Shown here piece after piece: positions 43,933 to 53,150 of a stretch of DNA of 64,000 nt (within the stretch, counting starts at the first letter, position 1; every line of letters begins with the position of its first letter). Where the stretch lies: positions 5,683,416 to 5,747,415 of the forward strand of contig NZ_CP017269.1 in assembly GCF_001750685.1 (NCBI RefSeq), given 5' to 3'. The notes beneath the pieces are model-generated. The model was not told where the DNA came from, ran no database searches, and worked only from the letters and a program-made list of their open reading frames with translations. Both the position numbers and the translations under genes were made by a program. The DNA comes from Geosporobacter ferrireducens (GTDB lineage: Bacteria; Bacillota; Clostridia; Peptostreptococcales; Thermotaleaceae).

Positions 43933-44970
43933 ATGAATTCCTCTACAAGGAAACATCGGAAGAAAAAATATAAAACCTATATTCTGTTGTTTATCGCAGC
44001 AATATTGGCTACACCCTTGGGCTTGTTTTATTCCTTCGGAAAACTGATCCAACCAGTGGAAGCATATAGCAATAGTACAATTTCCATAGAGATACCTAGT
44101 GGAGCTTCTACAGCAAAAATAGCAAGGTTGTTAAAGGACAACAATTTAATCAAGAATGACTTCGCCTTCCGTATCTTAAGCAGACTTTCAAAATCTGATG
44201 GAAAAATGCAAGCTGGAAAATATGTACTGCGCAATGATATGGATGCCAAGTCCATTATTCAAGCATTGGTAGCAGGAGATGTAACCCATGATGCTGTCAA
44301 ATTTACAATTCCAGAGGGATTTGAATTCAACCAGATTGCAAATCGGTTGGCGGGCAATGAATTAATCGATAGAGAAAAATTTGTGCAGTTGGCAAACTTC
44401 GGGGATTTCAATTACAAATTTCTTGAAGGAATTCCAAAAGGTGAGAATCGCCTTGAGGGTTTTCTTTTTCCTGACACCTATCAGGTGGCTAAAGGTTCCA
44501 GCGAAGAAGAGATTCTCAAGAAAATGTTGGATCGCTTCAATCAGGTCTTCCAGGAGTCCTACTACCAAAGAGCAAAAGAATTAAATATGTCCGTCAATGA
44601 GGTGATCACTTTGGCATCGGTTATTGAGCGGGAAGCAAAGTTAGATAATGAAAGGCCGTTAGTTTCCAGCGTTTTTCATAATCGTATAAAAAGCGGTATG
44701 CTGCTTCAATCTTGTGCTACTGTACAATATATACTGGGAGAGCGAAAAGAAAACCTGACATTGAAAGATATTGAAACAGATTCTCCTTATAACACCTATA
44801 AATATCAGGGGTTGCCGCCAAAACCCATTGCTTCACCGGGTAAGCCGTCTATCGAAGCTGCACTCTATCCGGAAAAAACAGACTATCTCTATTTTGTAGT
44901 AAGCAAAAACGGCGAGCATACTTTCAGCAGAACCTATAAAGAGCATTTAAATGCGAAGAATGGAAATTAA
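43933..44970 (+). CDS. mltG: Endolytic murein transglycosylase (MltG/YceG)
   Basis: MltG cuts nascent peptidoglycan glycan strands and helps set their length. The 345-residue protein has a basic N-terminus, one transmembrane helix (YILLFIAAILATPLGLFYSF, about 16-35), a LysM-like segment (ISIEIPSGASTAKIARLLKD) and the YceG catalytic domain with the conserved glutamate in ITLASVIEREAKLDNERPLV and the ending YLYFVVSKNGEHTFSRTYKE. ATG 43933 follows GGAGGG. Confidence 0.94.
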   Translation: MNSSTRKHRKKKYKTYILLFIAAILATPLGLFYSFGKLIQPVEAYSNSTISIEIPSGASTAKIARLLKDNNLIKNDFAFRILSRLSKSDGKMQAGKYVLRNDMDAKSIIQALVAGDVTHDAVKFTIPEGFEFNQIANRLAGNELIDREKFVQLANFGDFNYKFLEGIPKGENRLEGFLFPDTYQVAKGSSEEEILKKMLDRFNQVFQESYYQRAKELNMSVNEVITLASVIEREAKLDNERPLVSSVFHNRIKSGMLLQSCATVQYILGERKENLTLKDIETDSPYNTYKYQGLPPKPIASPGKPSIEAALYPEKTDYLYFVVSKNGEHTFSRTYKEHLNAKNGN

Positions 44971-44985
44971 AGGATTGGGAAACAT

Positions 44986-45020
44986 AATACGTGGGAGCAT
45001 AATACCACGTATTCATTTTT
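44986..45020 (+). terminator. Rho-independent terminator of mltG
   Basis: AATACGTGG (44986-44994) pairs with CCACGTATT (45005-45013), followed by CATTTTTG. Confidence 0.75.
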
Positions 45021-45050
45021 GTGAGCATAGCAAAAAAGGAGTTGTAAAGC

Positions 45051-45701
45051 TTGAGCAATATTGTTAATCCTCTGATCGAGGAATATATACGCAACACGAT
45101 TTGTAAGAATGAAGGCTTACTAAAAGAAATGGAAGAATACGCTTTAGAAAATCATGTGCCCATCGTTCAACCGGAAGTATCTAAGCTATTAGAGGTAATT
45201 ACAAAAATTCAGGGAGCAAAAGACATCCTGGAAGTCGGTACAGCCATCGGTTATTCGGCAATTATTTTCTGCCAGTCTTCTGATGGTGGAAAGGTAACCA
45301 CCATAGAAAGACGGGCTGACATGATTGAAAAAGCGCAAACATACATTGCCACAGCAGGTCTAAGCAGCAGCATTAATATCCTACAGGGAAGTGCAGAAGA
45401 AGTCCTGCCATCCTTAGAGGGTACGTATGATCTAATTTTTCTAGATGCAGCAAAGGGTCAATATATGGAATTTCTTGCTTCTTGTATTCATCTTCTGAAG
45501 CCAGGAGGCGTCCTAATATCAGACAATGTACTCTATAAAGGGATGGTCGCATCCAATGAATACGTAATACGAAGAAAGAAAACCATTGTCAAAAGAATGC
45601 GAACCTATTTAGATTATATTATGGAAAATCCCAAACTTGTATCGTGCCTGCTGCCTATTGGAGACGGAGTGGCAATCAGTTATAAAAACAAGGAGGCTTA
45701 A
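45051..45701 (+). CDS. Class I SAM O-methyltransferase
   Basis: The 216-residue protein has the SAM-binding motif ILEVGTAIGYSAIIF near residue 60, acidic motif VTTIERRADMIEKA near residue 82 and YDLIFLDAAKGQYMEFL near residue 124. It resembles the caffeoyl-CoA-type family; the Bacillus relative TrmR methylates hydroxyuridine in tRNA. The U32 gene directly downstream, of the tRNA-hydroxylation family, strongly suggests the pair builds 5-methoxyuridine in tRNA. TTG 45051 follows AAAAGGAG. Confidence 0.86.
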   Translation: MSNIVNPLIEEYIRNTICKNEGLLKEMEEYALENHVPIVQPEVSKLLEVITKIQGAKDILEVGTAIGYSAIIFCQSSDGGKVTTIERRADMIEKAQTYIATAGLSSSINILQGSAEEVLPSLEGTYDLIFLDAAKGQYMEFLASCIHLLKPGGVLISDNVLYKGMVASNEYVIRRKKTIVKRMRTYLDYIMENPKLVSCLLPIGDGVAISYKNKEA

Positions 45702-45703
45702 CC

Positions 45704-46945
45704 GTGGATAAAGTAGAACTATTAGCACCAGCAGGAGATCTTGAAAGATTAAAAATGGCAATCATCTATGGTGCCGATGCAGTATATATTGGCGGACAGC
45801 AATTCGGACTGCGGGCAAGTGCGCGAAACTTTTCTTTTGAAGATATGGAAAAGGGAATTGAATTCGCCCATGAACGGGGGAAAAAAGTTTATGTAACATT
45901 AAATATCATACCTCATAATGAAGATCTTCAAGAACTTCCAGCATATTTGCAGAAATTATCTGCGATGAAAATCGATGCCCTCATCTTGTCTGATCCGGGT
46001 ACCTTGATGTACGTGCAGGAACACGCACCAAACCTGGAAATACATTTGAGTACCCAGGCAAATAATACCAATTACATGAGTGCAGTTTTCTGGCATAAGC
46101 AGGGTATCAAGCGCGTCATATTGGCGAGGGAATTATCCTTAGAAGAAATAAAAGAGATTCATGATAAAATTCCTCAAGATCTAGAACTTGAGGCCTTTGT
46201 TCATGGCGCCATGTGCATTTCCTATTCAGGAAGATGTCTTCTCAGCAACTACATGGCCAATCGCGATGCAAACCGCGGCGAGTGTGCGCACCCCTGCCGC
46301 TGGAAGTATTATTTAGTGGAGGAAAAGAGACCAGGAGAGTATTTTCCGGTCGTAGAAGATGAAAAGGGAACTTATTTTTATAACTCTAAGGACCTCTGTA
46401 TGATCGAACATATACCTGAATTGATTCAATCTGGACTTTCCAGTTTAAAGATTGAGGGAAGAATGAAAAGTGTCTACTATGTAGCAACCATTGTAGGTGC
46501 CTATCGTCGTGCGCTTGACACATACTATCAAATAGGAGATGCTTATGTGTATAAACCTGAGTGGCTGGAAGAAATAAAAAAAGCCAGTCATCGTGATTTT
46601 ACCACTGGTTTCTACTTCAACAAGCCTGATGAAAATGAGCAGGTTTACGAAAACAGCTCCTATATTCGAGAATATGACTTTGTTGGACTGGTTCTCGATT
46701 ACGATCCTGAAACCAGGATTGCCACCATAGAGCAACGCAATCGTATCTTTCAAGGAGACGTCATTGAAGTGATCGGGCCGGATATTGATATGTTTACGCA
46801 GACAGTAGACAAGCTCTGGAATAATAAAGATGAAGAAATTGAAGTTGCACCTCACCCTCAACAGATCATCAAGGTACAGATGGCCCAGCCAGTAGGCCAA
46901 TATTATATATTAAGAAAAGATAGGAAGGATGATTCTGTTGAGTAA
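45704..46945 (+). CDS. Peptidase U32 family protein, probable tRNA hydroxylation protein
   Basis: This 413-residue U32-family protein has [20 protein letters not shown] at the N-terminus and the family signature [20 protein letters not shown] (near residue 163), with further cysteines in GECAHPCRW that probably ligate an Fe-S cluster. Relatives (TrhP/YrrN-O) hydroxylate U34 of tRNA rather than cut peptides. Position right after the methyltransferase (2-base gap) fits that pathway. GTG 45704 follows AGGAGG. Confidence 0.88.
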   Translation: MDKVELLAPAGDLERLKMAIIYGADAVYIGGQQFGLRASARNFSFEDMEKGIEFAHERGKKVYVTLNIIPHNEDLQELPAYLQKLSAMKIDALILSDPGTLMYVQEHAPNLEIHLSTQANNTNYMSAVFWHKQGIKRVILARELSLEEIKEIHDKIPQDLELEAFVHGAMCISYSGRCLLSNYMANRDANRGECAHPCRWKYYLVEEKRPGEYFPVVEDEKGTYFYNSKDLCMIEHIPELIQSGLSSLKIEGRMKSVYYVATIVGAYRRALDTYYQIGDAYVYKPEWLEEIKKASHRDFTTGFYFNKPDENEQVYENSSYIREYDFVGLVLDYDPETRIATIEQRNRIFQGDVIEVIGPDIDMFTQTVDKLWNNKDEEIEVAPHPQQIIKVQMAQPVGQYYILRKDRKDDSVE

Positions 46946-47588
46946 ACCAATATTAATCGGTATTACCGGTGGAACCGGTTCTGGTAAAAGCACCGTGGCA
47001 AAGTCAATTTTTGAAAGCCTCCCTGAAAAAAATATTACCATTATAGAGCAGGACTCATACTATAAGGACCAAAGTCATTTAACCTTTGAAGAACGTATTT
47101 GTACCAACTATGATCATCCTTTGGCTTTTGATACGGATTTACTGTTGGCCCATCTAAAAGATCTGCTGAATTTTCTGCCAATTCATAAGCCAAAATATAA
47201 TTTTTCCATACATACCAGGGAAAAAGAAACGATTTTGGTTCACCCAAGGGATATTATTATCCTGGAAGGGATCATGATTTTGGAGGATGAACGGCTGAGA
47301 GACCTAATGGACATCAAAATTTTTGTAGATACCGATGCAGATGTGCGAATCGTCCGAAGAATCAAAAGAGATATTCATGAAAGAAATAGAACCTTGGATT
47401 CTGTCATTGAGCAATACTTTAACACTGTACGCCCAGCCCATCTTCAATTTATTGAACCCTATAAGCGGTATGCCGATGTGATTATTCCAGAGGGAGGATA
47501 TAACAAAGTAGCCATCGACATCATGGTGGCAAAAGTACGCTCGATTATTTATGAAAAGCAAAACGGAAAAGAACTAAAAATACTATAA
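46938..47588 (+). CDS. udk: Uridine kinase
   Basis: Udk phosphorylates uridine and cytidine in pyrimidine salvage. The protein is 216 residues if translated from TTG 46938, which lies 9 bases after AGGAAGG; an ATG at 46929 abuts that site. It has the P-loop [20 protein letters not shown] and the later [20 protein letters not shown] and [20 protein letters not shown] segments. It overlaps the U32 gene by 8 bases; the U32-udk pairing is common in Firmicutes. Confidence 0.92.
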   Translation: MSKPILIGITGGTGSGKSTVAKSIFESLPEKNITIIEQDSYYKDQSHLTFEERICTNYDHPLAFDTDLLLAHLKDLLNFLPIHKPKYNFSIHTREKETILVHPRDIIILEGIMILEDERLRDLMDIKIFVDTDADVRIVRRIKRDIHERNRTLDSVIEQYFNTVRPAHLQFIEPYKRYADVIIPEGGYNKVAIDIMVAKVRSIIYEKQNGKELKIL

Positions 47589-47593
47589 TGTAT

Positions 47594-47649
47594 ACACCTT
47601 TTCAGAATAGGAGATAATGAAAATATTCCATTTTGAGAAGGTGTTTTTT
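47594..47649 (+). promoter_or_regulatory. Hairpin at the PBP start: terminator or ribosome-site occluder
   Basis: ACACCTTTTC (from 47594) pairs with GAGAAGGTGT (ending 47644), followed by TTTTT. It looks like the udk terminator, but its right arm contains the AGAAGGTG ribosome site of the next gene, so it could also control translation of the PBP. Confidence 0.55.
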
Positions 47650-47650
47650 A

Positions 47651-49369
47651 TTGAGAACAAGAGTAGAAAGAAAAAGAAACGAAAGAGCAGCTGTCATCAT
47701 TGCAGATGAAAACAGAAAAAGACTATTCTCTTTGGGAATTATCATTACACTAATATTAAGCATGCTGATCAGTCGTTTGGCATATATCCAAGTACTTAGA
47801 AGAGATGATTTTTATCAAAAAGCCACCAATCAATGGTTTAAAGAAATCCCAATCGGCGTAGCACGTGGTAAAATTTTTGACCGTAATATGAAGCCTCTAA
47901 CAAATAAGCAAAAAACACAATATCTTGTAATATTTCCTGAACTTTTTCAAAAAACAGAACAAAATTTAGAGATTATAGCCAAACTTACAGGGGTAAAAAC
48001 TTATATGCTAAGATACGAGAAAATCACTGGCTTACGTCCTGTTCAATTGAAAGTTCTCGACGATCAGGTATCCTTATTGAAAAAAGCCGTGGGAATTAGA
48101 GGCGTATATCCTGTAGAAGCAGAGGATCGATATGCAGAAACCGGTTTGGCATCTCATATTATCGGCTATATTAATAAGATTGATAATACGGGGCATCAGG
48201 GATTAGAAAAAAACTTTGATGAAGTTCTAAAAGAAAACCAAGACTTTAAAATTGGAGCCATCGTAGATGCGCAAAAAAGAATGATTCCTGGATTAGGATA
48301 TAAAATTATCCAAGAAAACACTCCAGATAAACGGAAGAGTATTGTCACTACTTTAGATGCCGCCATACAGCAGATCGCCGAAGAAGAATTTGACCGTTCT
48401 CATCACAAGGGCAGCGTTGTTGTATTAGATATTCAAAGCGGTGATGTAATTGCCATGGTCAGCAGACCGAACTACAATCAGGATGATGTAGCAGCATCGC
48501 TTAACAGTAATAATCTGGAGCTCTTTAACCGTGCAATACAGATTCCCTATCCACCAGGCTCTGTTTTTAAAATGGTAGTAGCTGCAGCAGCTTTAGAGAA
48601 TCATTTAATCTCCTTAAGTGATACTTTTTTTTGCAGTGGTGCTGAAGAAATCGGAGATGTCGTCATCCGATGCTCCAGCTATGAGAGAGGCGGACACGGA
48701 CAAATCAATCTGGAAAATGCATTTTCTCTATCCTGCAATTCCTATTTTATCCAATTGGGACGGCTGGTAGGTGGAAAAGAAATACTGTCCATGGCAGAAA
48801 AAATGGGTTTGGGCCATAAAACAGGTATCGAACTTCCCGAAGAGATTGCAGGAACCTTACCCGATGGTGATTATATCAAAGGCGCCGGAATCGGAAATAT
48901 CTCTATCGGTCAAGGGACATTAGAAGTTACCCCTTTGCAAATCGCCAGACTAACCGCCATAATTGCCAATGATGGTGTTGATAATGGTGTACACCTGATC
49001 CGCCATATTGTCGATGAATATGGAAATATCCTTGAAGATTACAGCAAAACCAATGCACAACGCGTGTTATCCCCAGATACTGCGACGCAGCTTCAGCATA
49101 TGATGCAGAAAGTTGTAGCTGAGGGTACTGCAAGAAATAGTGATATGACTGCTGCTATTGATGCCGCGGGAAAAACAGGATCTGCAGAAGCGGTCTCCGA
49201 TAGAAAGAATACCGTCCATGCTTGGTTTACCGGTTATTTCCCATCGAAAAATCCAAGGTACGCTATCACAGTGGTTGTAGAAGACGGCGGATCTGGCGGC
49301 AGAATCGCTGCACCAACCTTTAAAAATATAGCCCGTAGAATTAATATTTTGGAAAATGAAAGCAATTAA
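47651..49369 (+). CDS. Class B penicillin-binding protein (PBP2/SpoVD type)
   Basis: This is a transpeptidase of peptidoglycan synthesis. From TTG 47651 the protein has 572 residues: a very basic cytosolic N-terminus, one transmembrane helix (LGIIITLILSMLISRLAYI), a dimerisation domain, and the transpeptidase domain with SVFK in PPGSVFKMVVAAAALENH, SCN in FSLSCNSYFIQLG and KTG in AAGKTGSAEAV. Class B PBPs act with SEDS glycan polymerases; the only SEDS gene in this window (53151) lies inside the sigK element next door. Its position directly upstream of sigK resembles C. difficile. Confidence 0.92.
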   Translation: MRTRVERKRNERAAVIIADENRKRLFSLGIIITLILSMLISRLAYIQVLRRDDFYQKATNQWFKEIPIGVARGKIFDRNMKPLTNKQKTQYLVIFPELFQKTEQNLEIIAKLTGVKTYMLRYEKITGLRPVQLKVLDDQVSLLKKAVGIRGVYPVEAEDRYAETGLASHIIGYINKIDNTGHQGLEKNFDEVLKENQDFKIGAIVDAQKRMIPGLGYKIIQENTPDKRKSIVTTLDAAIQQIAEEEFDRSHHKGSVVVLDIQSGDVIAMVSRPNYNQDDVAASLNSNNLELFNRAIQIPYPPGSVFKMVVAAAALENHLISLSDTFFCSGAEEIGDVVIRCSSYERGGHGQINLENAFSLSCNSYFIQLGRLVGGKEILSMAEKMGLGHKTGIELPEEIAGTLPDGDYIKGAGIGNISIGQGTLEVTPLQIARLTAIIANDGVDNGVHLIRHIVDEYGNILEDYSKTNAQRVLSPDTATQLQHMMQKVVAEGTARNSDMTAAIDAAGKTGSAEAVSDRKNTVHAWFTGYFPSKNPRYAITVVVEDGGSGGRIAAPTFKNIARRINILENESN

Positions 49370-49403
49370 CGAGATTATGACATGCACACTTTTGTCATAC
49401 GCC

Positions 49404-49414
49404 GCATATTATTT
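49404..49414 (+). promoter_or_regulatory. Possible sporulation-sigma -10 element of sigK
   Basis: CATATTATTTA at 49404-49414, preceded at about 15 bases by AC, resembles sigma-K or sigma-E -10 sequences but matches neither exactly. It lies in the 78-base gap between the PBP and sigK. Confidence 0.25.
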
Positions 49415-49447
49415 AAGATGACCAATAATAAGGAGGGGGACAGCTTC

Positions 49448-49924
49448 ATGTGGACGACCTTTTTTACACTTTCAGCAGTATTGGCCAAACCGGTATTCAC
49501 TCTAGTTTCCTATGTATCTAGCAATACCTCTTTTCCAAAACCTTTAACACAGGAAGAAGAAAACCATTATCTAGAAAAATATGAGCAAGGTGATGAAGAA
49601 GCAAAAAATATTCTGGTAGAGCGAAATTTACGGCTCGTGGCCCATATTGTAAAGAAATATCATAATACGGGTAAAGAAGTAGATGATTTGATTTCTATTG
49701 GAACCATTGGGTTAATTAAGGCCATCATTACCTTTGATAGAAACAAAGGAACCAGGTTAGCAACCTATGCTGCAAGGTGCATTGAGAATCCGATTTTCAC
49801 ACCACTGCAGCATTATTTTTTTAATATGATTTCTATAGATCCATTTTCCCAAAATATCTTCTCAATAACGCTTTCTGCAAATTCTCTTTTTTCATCCAAA
49901 GCTTCTAAACTATTGACGACATGA
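49448..49924 (+). CDS. sigK: RNA polymerase sigma-K, N-terminal part, interrupted by skin-like element
   Basis: Sigma-K directs late gene expression in the mother cell. Residues 1-114 (to base 49789) carry a hydrophobic pro-sequence-like N-terminus ([20 protein letters not shown]) and sigma region 2 ([40 protein letters not shown], then AARCIEN). After that the frame enters the element, reads unrelated residues and stops at 49924, so the unrearranged gene gives a truncated 158-residue product without promoter -35 recognition. The start ATG 49448 follows AAGGAGGGGG. Joining to 56945 restores the gene. Confidence 0.94.
   Translation: MWTTFFTLSAVLAKPVFTLVSYVSSNTSFPKPLTQEEENHYLEKYEQGDEEAKNILVERNLRLVAHIVKKYHNTGKEVDDLISIGTIGLIKAIITFDRNKGTRLATYAARCIENPIFTPLQHYFFNMISIDPFSQNIFSITLSANSLFSSKASKLLTT
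49786..49814 (+). other. Left attachment site of the sigK element
   Basis: The GAAT core is at 49786-49789, within the Glu-Asn codons of ARCIEN. The following 25 bases (49790-49814) form one arm of a dyad with the right end of the element. They overlap the last two bases of the recombinase stop codon. Confidence 0.75.
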
Positions 49925-51435
49925 TGAATATCAGAAAAACTTTCTTTAATGTCTTTCAATGTGGCAGGCGAGAGTTCAAATTTGTCTATTTGTTTGTGTA
50001 TATATCTATTTTCCAGTTCTTTTTCCAAAGCAATAATTTCACGGTCCAGCTCCTCAATTCTTTCGCTGACATGCTTTGCAGCTGCATTGGAAATGCTTTT
50101 TTCCAATTTAAACAACAGCTGTCGAATCTTTTTTCGATTCTTTTCAATCTGTTTTACCTGCGTTTCCTCTAAAGGAGTTGCCGTGTTTCTATTTTTCAAG
50201 TACTTTTTACCTGTCACATCCAGCACTTTGCTGACCTTATCCGGAGCAGGAGCAATTTGGGTCAATGAATCCAATACCATTTGATCCAAAATATCTCCGC
50301 GAATATTTTTATTATTACAGTGAAATCCTCCAGACAGCTCCTTTTGCTGACAAACGTAGTAATAGAAGCGAACGCCTGTTTTTTTACTTTTTTGTCCGTA
50401 TTTGATGATCATCGGCGATAAGCAGTATTTACACCGAAGTAAACCGGAGAGAAGGGCAGTGCTGCTTTTTTTCCAAGGGATACCCGGTTTGCTGCTATCT
50501 TTTAGCAACGCTTGCACCGTAAGCCAATCCGAAGCTGCGATAATTCCTTCGTGATCTCCTACAGCCACAATCCAATGTTCAGGATTATTGGTTCCTGCTT
50601 CTTTTCTGACAATCTTCTTATTCTTATTATAGGTGAGTAGTCCGCGAATCCCATCAAAGGCTTCCAGAGGAGAGGCAATATCTGCATGAAGATCCTTAAA
50701 ATAAACATAAACTCTGCTGTCTGCTTTAACATAAACAGGATTTGTTAAAATCGACCGTATGGTTTGCTTTTGGAAGCGTGCGTCGTTTTTTGTTCGTATT
50801 CCTTGAATCAGCAGATATTTTTCAACCTGACTTAAGGATTTTTCCTTTAAATAATAACTATATATTTTTTCAATGATCTCTAACTCTTCAGGAATACCTT
50901 CTAAAATGTACTTTGTCTTTACTTTTCCATGGTCATCCTTATATCGGACATCCTTTGAAGCATATCCGGTAGGGGTAATACCGCCAAGCCACCTGCCAGT
51001 CTTAGCTAGCTGTATCATGTTGTCCTTAACCCGCTGCTGCAGCATTTCTCTTTCCAACTGGGCAAAGGTAGCAGCAATATGTACCATTGCTCTTCCTAAG
51101 GGTGTCGTAGTATCAAAATTTTCCGTAATCGAGATAAAATCAATACCTTTTCCGTTTGTTTTCTCTATAAACTCCATTATGTCCAGCATTTTCCTTGAAA
51201 TGCGATCCAATTTATAGAAAATAACGTGCTGTATTTTTCCCTGGTCAATGTCTTTTAATAGTTTTTGAAAACCCGGTCTGTTTTTGTTTTGGCCTGAAAA
51301 ACCCTCATCAAAATATACTACCGTGTCCCAACCCTTCGAAGCAGCGTATTCCATACATGCATCTATTTGATTCTTAACGGATTCACCTTTGCCTGTAAAC
51401 AAAGATTTTCGACTATAAATACCTGCTATACTCAA
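49813..51435 (-). CDS. Large serine recombinase of the sigK element (SpoIVCA-like)
   Basis: This site-specific recombinase is predicted to excise the element during sporulation. From TTG 51435 it has 540 residues; the ATG at 51441 touches the AAGGGGGG ribosome site. The resolvase domain shows catalytic Ser in IAGIYSRKS (near residue 11), [34 protein letters not shown] and the [17 protein letters not shown] helix. A recombinase domain follows ([13 protein letters not shown]), then a zinc ribbon (CKYC...C...C, about residues 335-380) and a coiled-coil region. The gene ends 24 bases from the crossover core. Confidence 0.94.
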   Translation of the reverse strand: MSIAGIYSRKSLFTGKGESVKNQIDACMEYAASKGWDTVVYFDEGFSGQNKNRPGFQKLLKDIDQGKIQHVIFYKLDRISRKMLDIMEFIEKTNGKGIDFISITENFDTTTPLGRAMVHIAATFAQLEREMLQQRVKDNMIQLAKTGRWLGGITPTGYASKDVRYKDDHGKVKTKYILEGIPEELEIIEKIYSYYLKEKSLSQVEKYLLIQGIRTKNDARFQKQTIRSILTNPVYVKADSRVYVYFKDLHADIASPLEAFDGIRGLLTYNKNKKIVRKEAGTNNPEHWIVAVGDHEGIIAASDWLTVQALLKDSSKPGIPWKKSSTALLSGLLRCKYCLSPMIIKYGQKSKKTGVRFYYYVCQQKELSGGFHCNNKNIRGDILDQMVLDSLTQIAPAPDKVSKVLDVTGKKYLKNRNTATPLEETQVKQIEKNRKKIRQLLFKLEKSISNAAAKHVSERIEELDREIIALEKELENRYIHKQIDKFELSPATLKDIKESFSDIHHVVNSLEALDEKREFAESVIEKIFWENGSIEIILKK

Positions 51436-51554
51436 CGCCATCCCCCCTTATAATCATATATATCTATATAACTCAGAAATATTATTAAATATCATAAGAC
51501 AAATTCCAGTGAACATAAGAATATAATATCTTCTGAATGAAAAGGTGAGGCAGG

Positions 51555-51788
51555 ATGCCCAAACAGGTTCAGCACATAGAAGTATCCATACAAGGAAATG
51601 AAAATATAGAGAAAATACAAGACTTAATGACGGATTGGACAACTGAAAAATACAGGCAGTTATTAGAGGCTTTGAATAAAGGGAAACTTCCAGCAATTCT
51701 TTTTAAACTGCTGGAGGAAGATACGTTCAGAGAAACCTTCGGAAAAACAAAACAGGAATTAGAACATTTAAAAATCAATTTGTTCTAA
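51555..51788 (+). CDS. Small element-encoded protein, candidate recombination directionality factor
   Basis: This 77-residue, highly charged helical protein (MPKQVQHIEVSIQGNENIEK; LLEEDTFRETFGKTKQELEH) is divergent from the recombinase across 113-120 bases. AAAGGTGAGG precedes the ATG. I do not recognise a family. The C. difficile skin element encodes a small directionality factor of similar size that makes excision mother-cell specific, so position and size suggest the same job here. Sequence similarity to it was not tested. No clear sporulation promoter is visible upstream. Confidence 0.55.
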   Translation: MPKQVQHIEVSIQGNENIEKIQDLMTDWTTEKYRQLLEALNKGKLPAILFKLLEEDTFRETFGKTKQELEHLKINLF

Positions 51789-51799
51789 TTCCCGAATTT

Positions 51800-52192
51800 T
51801 TACTCTTCAGATCCTTTTTTCCTATCAAAACTATGAAAACGGGTACCTTGGAAAGTAAGCTTTCCCACATCTCCCTCTGCCAGCATGCCATATTCCTGCG
51901 CAGATACACGAAATTCCATACGGTCACCGCTTTCCACCTCAAATGTAGCATAGTAGGAGGTGGACGTACTATGATGCGCATGATTTCCATGATTATGTGT
52001 ACTGTGAGAGGTATGAGATCGTTTAGCAACAACTGCAGAAGGTACGGAAAGTACCGGCTGCTGGTTGTTGTTATGCCATTCTTTAATTCCCCGGACAGCG
52101 GTAAATACAACCATTCCCAAAACGAAAATGAAAAAAATTGGAAATAAATTAAACATAAAATCAAAACCGTCAAAACCACCAAACTGATTCAA
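51800..52192 (-). CDS. DUF2500 family membrane protein
   Basis: This 130-residue protein has one N-terminal transmembrane helix (MFNLFPIFFIFVLGMVVFTA), a histidine- and serine-rich linker (SHTSHSTHNHGNHAHHSTST) and a small beta-barrel domain (YYATFEVESGDRMEFRVSAQ; LTFQGTRFHSFDRK) of the DUF2500 type. Function is unknown; it is expected at the membrane. The gene lies inside the sigK element, downstream of the TIM-barrel gene on the same strand. Confidence 0.75.
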   Translation of the reverse strand: MNQFGGFDGFDFMFNLFPIFFIFVLGMVVFTAVRGIKEWHNNNQQPVLSVPSAVVAKRSHTSHSTHNHGNHAHHSTSTSYYATFEVESGDRMEFRVSAQEYGMLAEGDVGKLTFQGTRFHSFDRKKGSEE

Positions 52193-52239
52193 GATGATCC
52201 CCCCTAGATCTTAACTATGATCATAACTAGATGATATTG

Positions 52240-52914
52240 CTATTTTTTGCTTAGTTCTATTCTATATCGATCCATAACCTCACTAAATATATCTGCAGTA
52301 CTCGGTGGCGTATAAGTAATTGCATTTGCGCCTGCATCGATGGTTTCCTGAATAGAGCTATCTGTTGGGCCTCCGGTTGCAATGATTGGAAATTCAGGAT
52401 AGCTGCTTCGAATCATTCTTACGATCTTGGCAGTACTTGCACCCCCAGACACATTGAAAATAGAAGCCCCGGCCTTGATTCTTCCGTCTATGTCTTCATT
52501 ATCCGACACAACTGTTACTGCAATCGGAATGTCTATGCGCTGCTTCATTTCACAGATTACTTCATTGGCGGTAGGCGCGTTTAGTACCACACCAATAGCC
52601 CCTTGAAACTCTGCATGAAGTGCCACATTGATAGAACGCTGTCCAGTGGTTAGTCCGCCGCCGACACCACAAAAAACGGGTACGGGAGCAACCTCCATAA
52701 TCGCTTGCGTGATAGCGGGTTGTGGGGTAAAAGGGTAAACTGCTATGATTGCGTCTGCATTTGTATTTTTAATGATTGCTACATCTGTGGAAAACAACAA
52801 TGACTTTATCCTTTTTCCCAGAATTTTGATACCACTGGCTTTATAAATCGATTGAGGCACTTCAATAATTTTTTTTCGTAGTTCTGTTTTTATTTCAGGA
52901 ACAAATTTTTCCAT
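52240..52914 (-). CDS. TIM-barrel protein with IMPDH-like phosphate-binding loops, function unknown
   Basis: This 224-residue soluble protein has repeating beta-alpha segments (ADAIIAVYPFTPQPAITQAI; VPVFCGVGGGLTTGQRSINV; FPIIATGGPTDSSIQETIDA). The C-terminal glycine loops resemble the phosphate-binding sites of IMP dehydrogenase and nitronate-monooxygenase-like barrels. Similar clostridial proteins are often labelled hydrolase without proof. It lies inside the sigK element, 47 bases before the DUF2500 gene. Confidence 0.6.
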   Translation of the reverse strand: MEKFVPEIKTELRKKIIEVPQSIYKASGIKILGKRIKSLLFSTDVAIIKNTNADAIIAVYPFTPQPAITQAIMEVAPVPVFCGVGGGLTTGQRSINVALHAEFQGAIGVVLNAPTANEVICEMKQRIDIPIAVTVVSDNEDIDGRIKAGASIFNVSGGASTAKIVRMIRSSYPEFPIIATGGPTDSSIQETIDAGANAITYTPPSTADIFSEVMDRYRIELSKK

Positions 52915-53150
52915 CCTTTCACCTCCCTAAGGTTATGGAAACATATACTTCATTTTAACAAAAATTTACTACAAAATAAACTACTTGATGTACTATATTA
53001 TTATACACCTGTATCATCAAAAGATGGTAAAATCTCTAATTAGCTTGGTAATTAAAACAAAGTGTTGAATCCTGAATGAGTTTAAGATAAACTAATCATA
53101 GGGCATACTGAAATATATAGGCGTACACATACCCTAGACTTGGAGGAATT

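Noticed and set aside
51478-51500. A sigma-E promoter (AATATT ... CATAAGA) before the small element-encoded ORF.
   Set aside because: The spacing between the two boxes is only 9 bases, too short for sigma-E, and the -10 match is partial.
51775-52182. A 135-codon minus-strand frame overlapping the DUF2500 gene.
   Set aside because: It is out of frame with the recognisable DUF2500 protein, whose start and domain match; this one resembles no family and overlaps almost fully.
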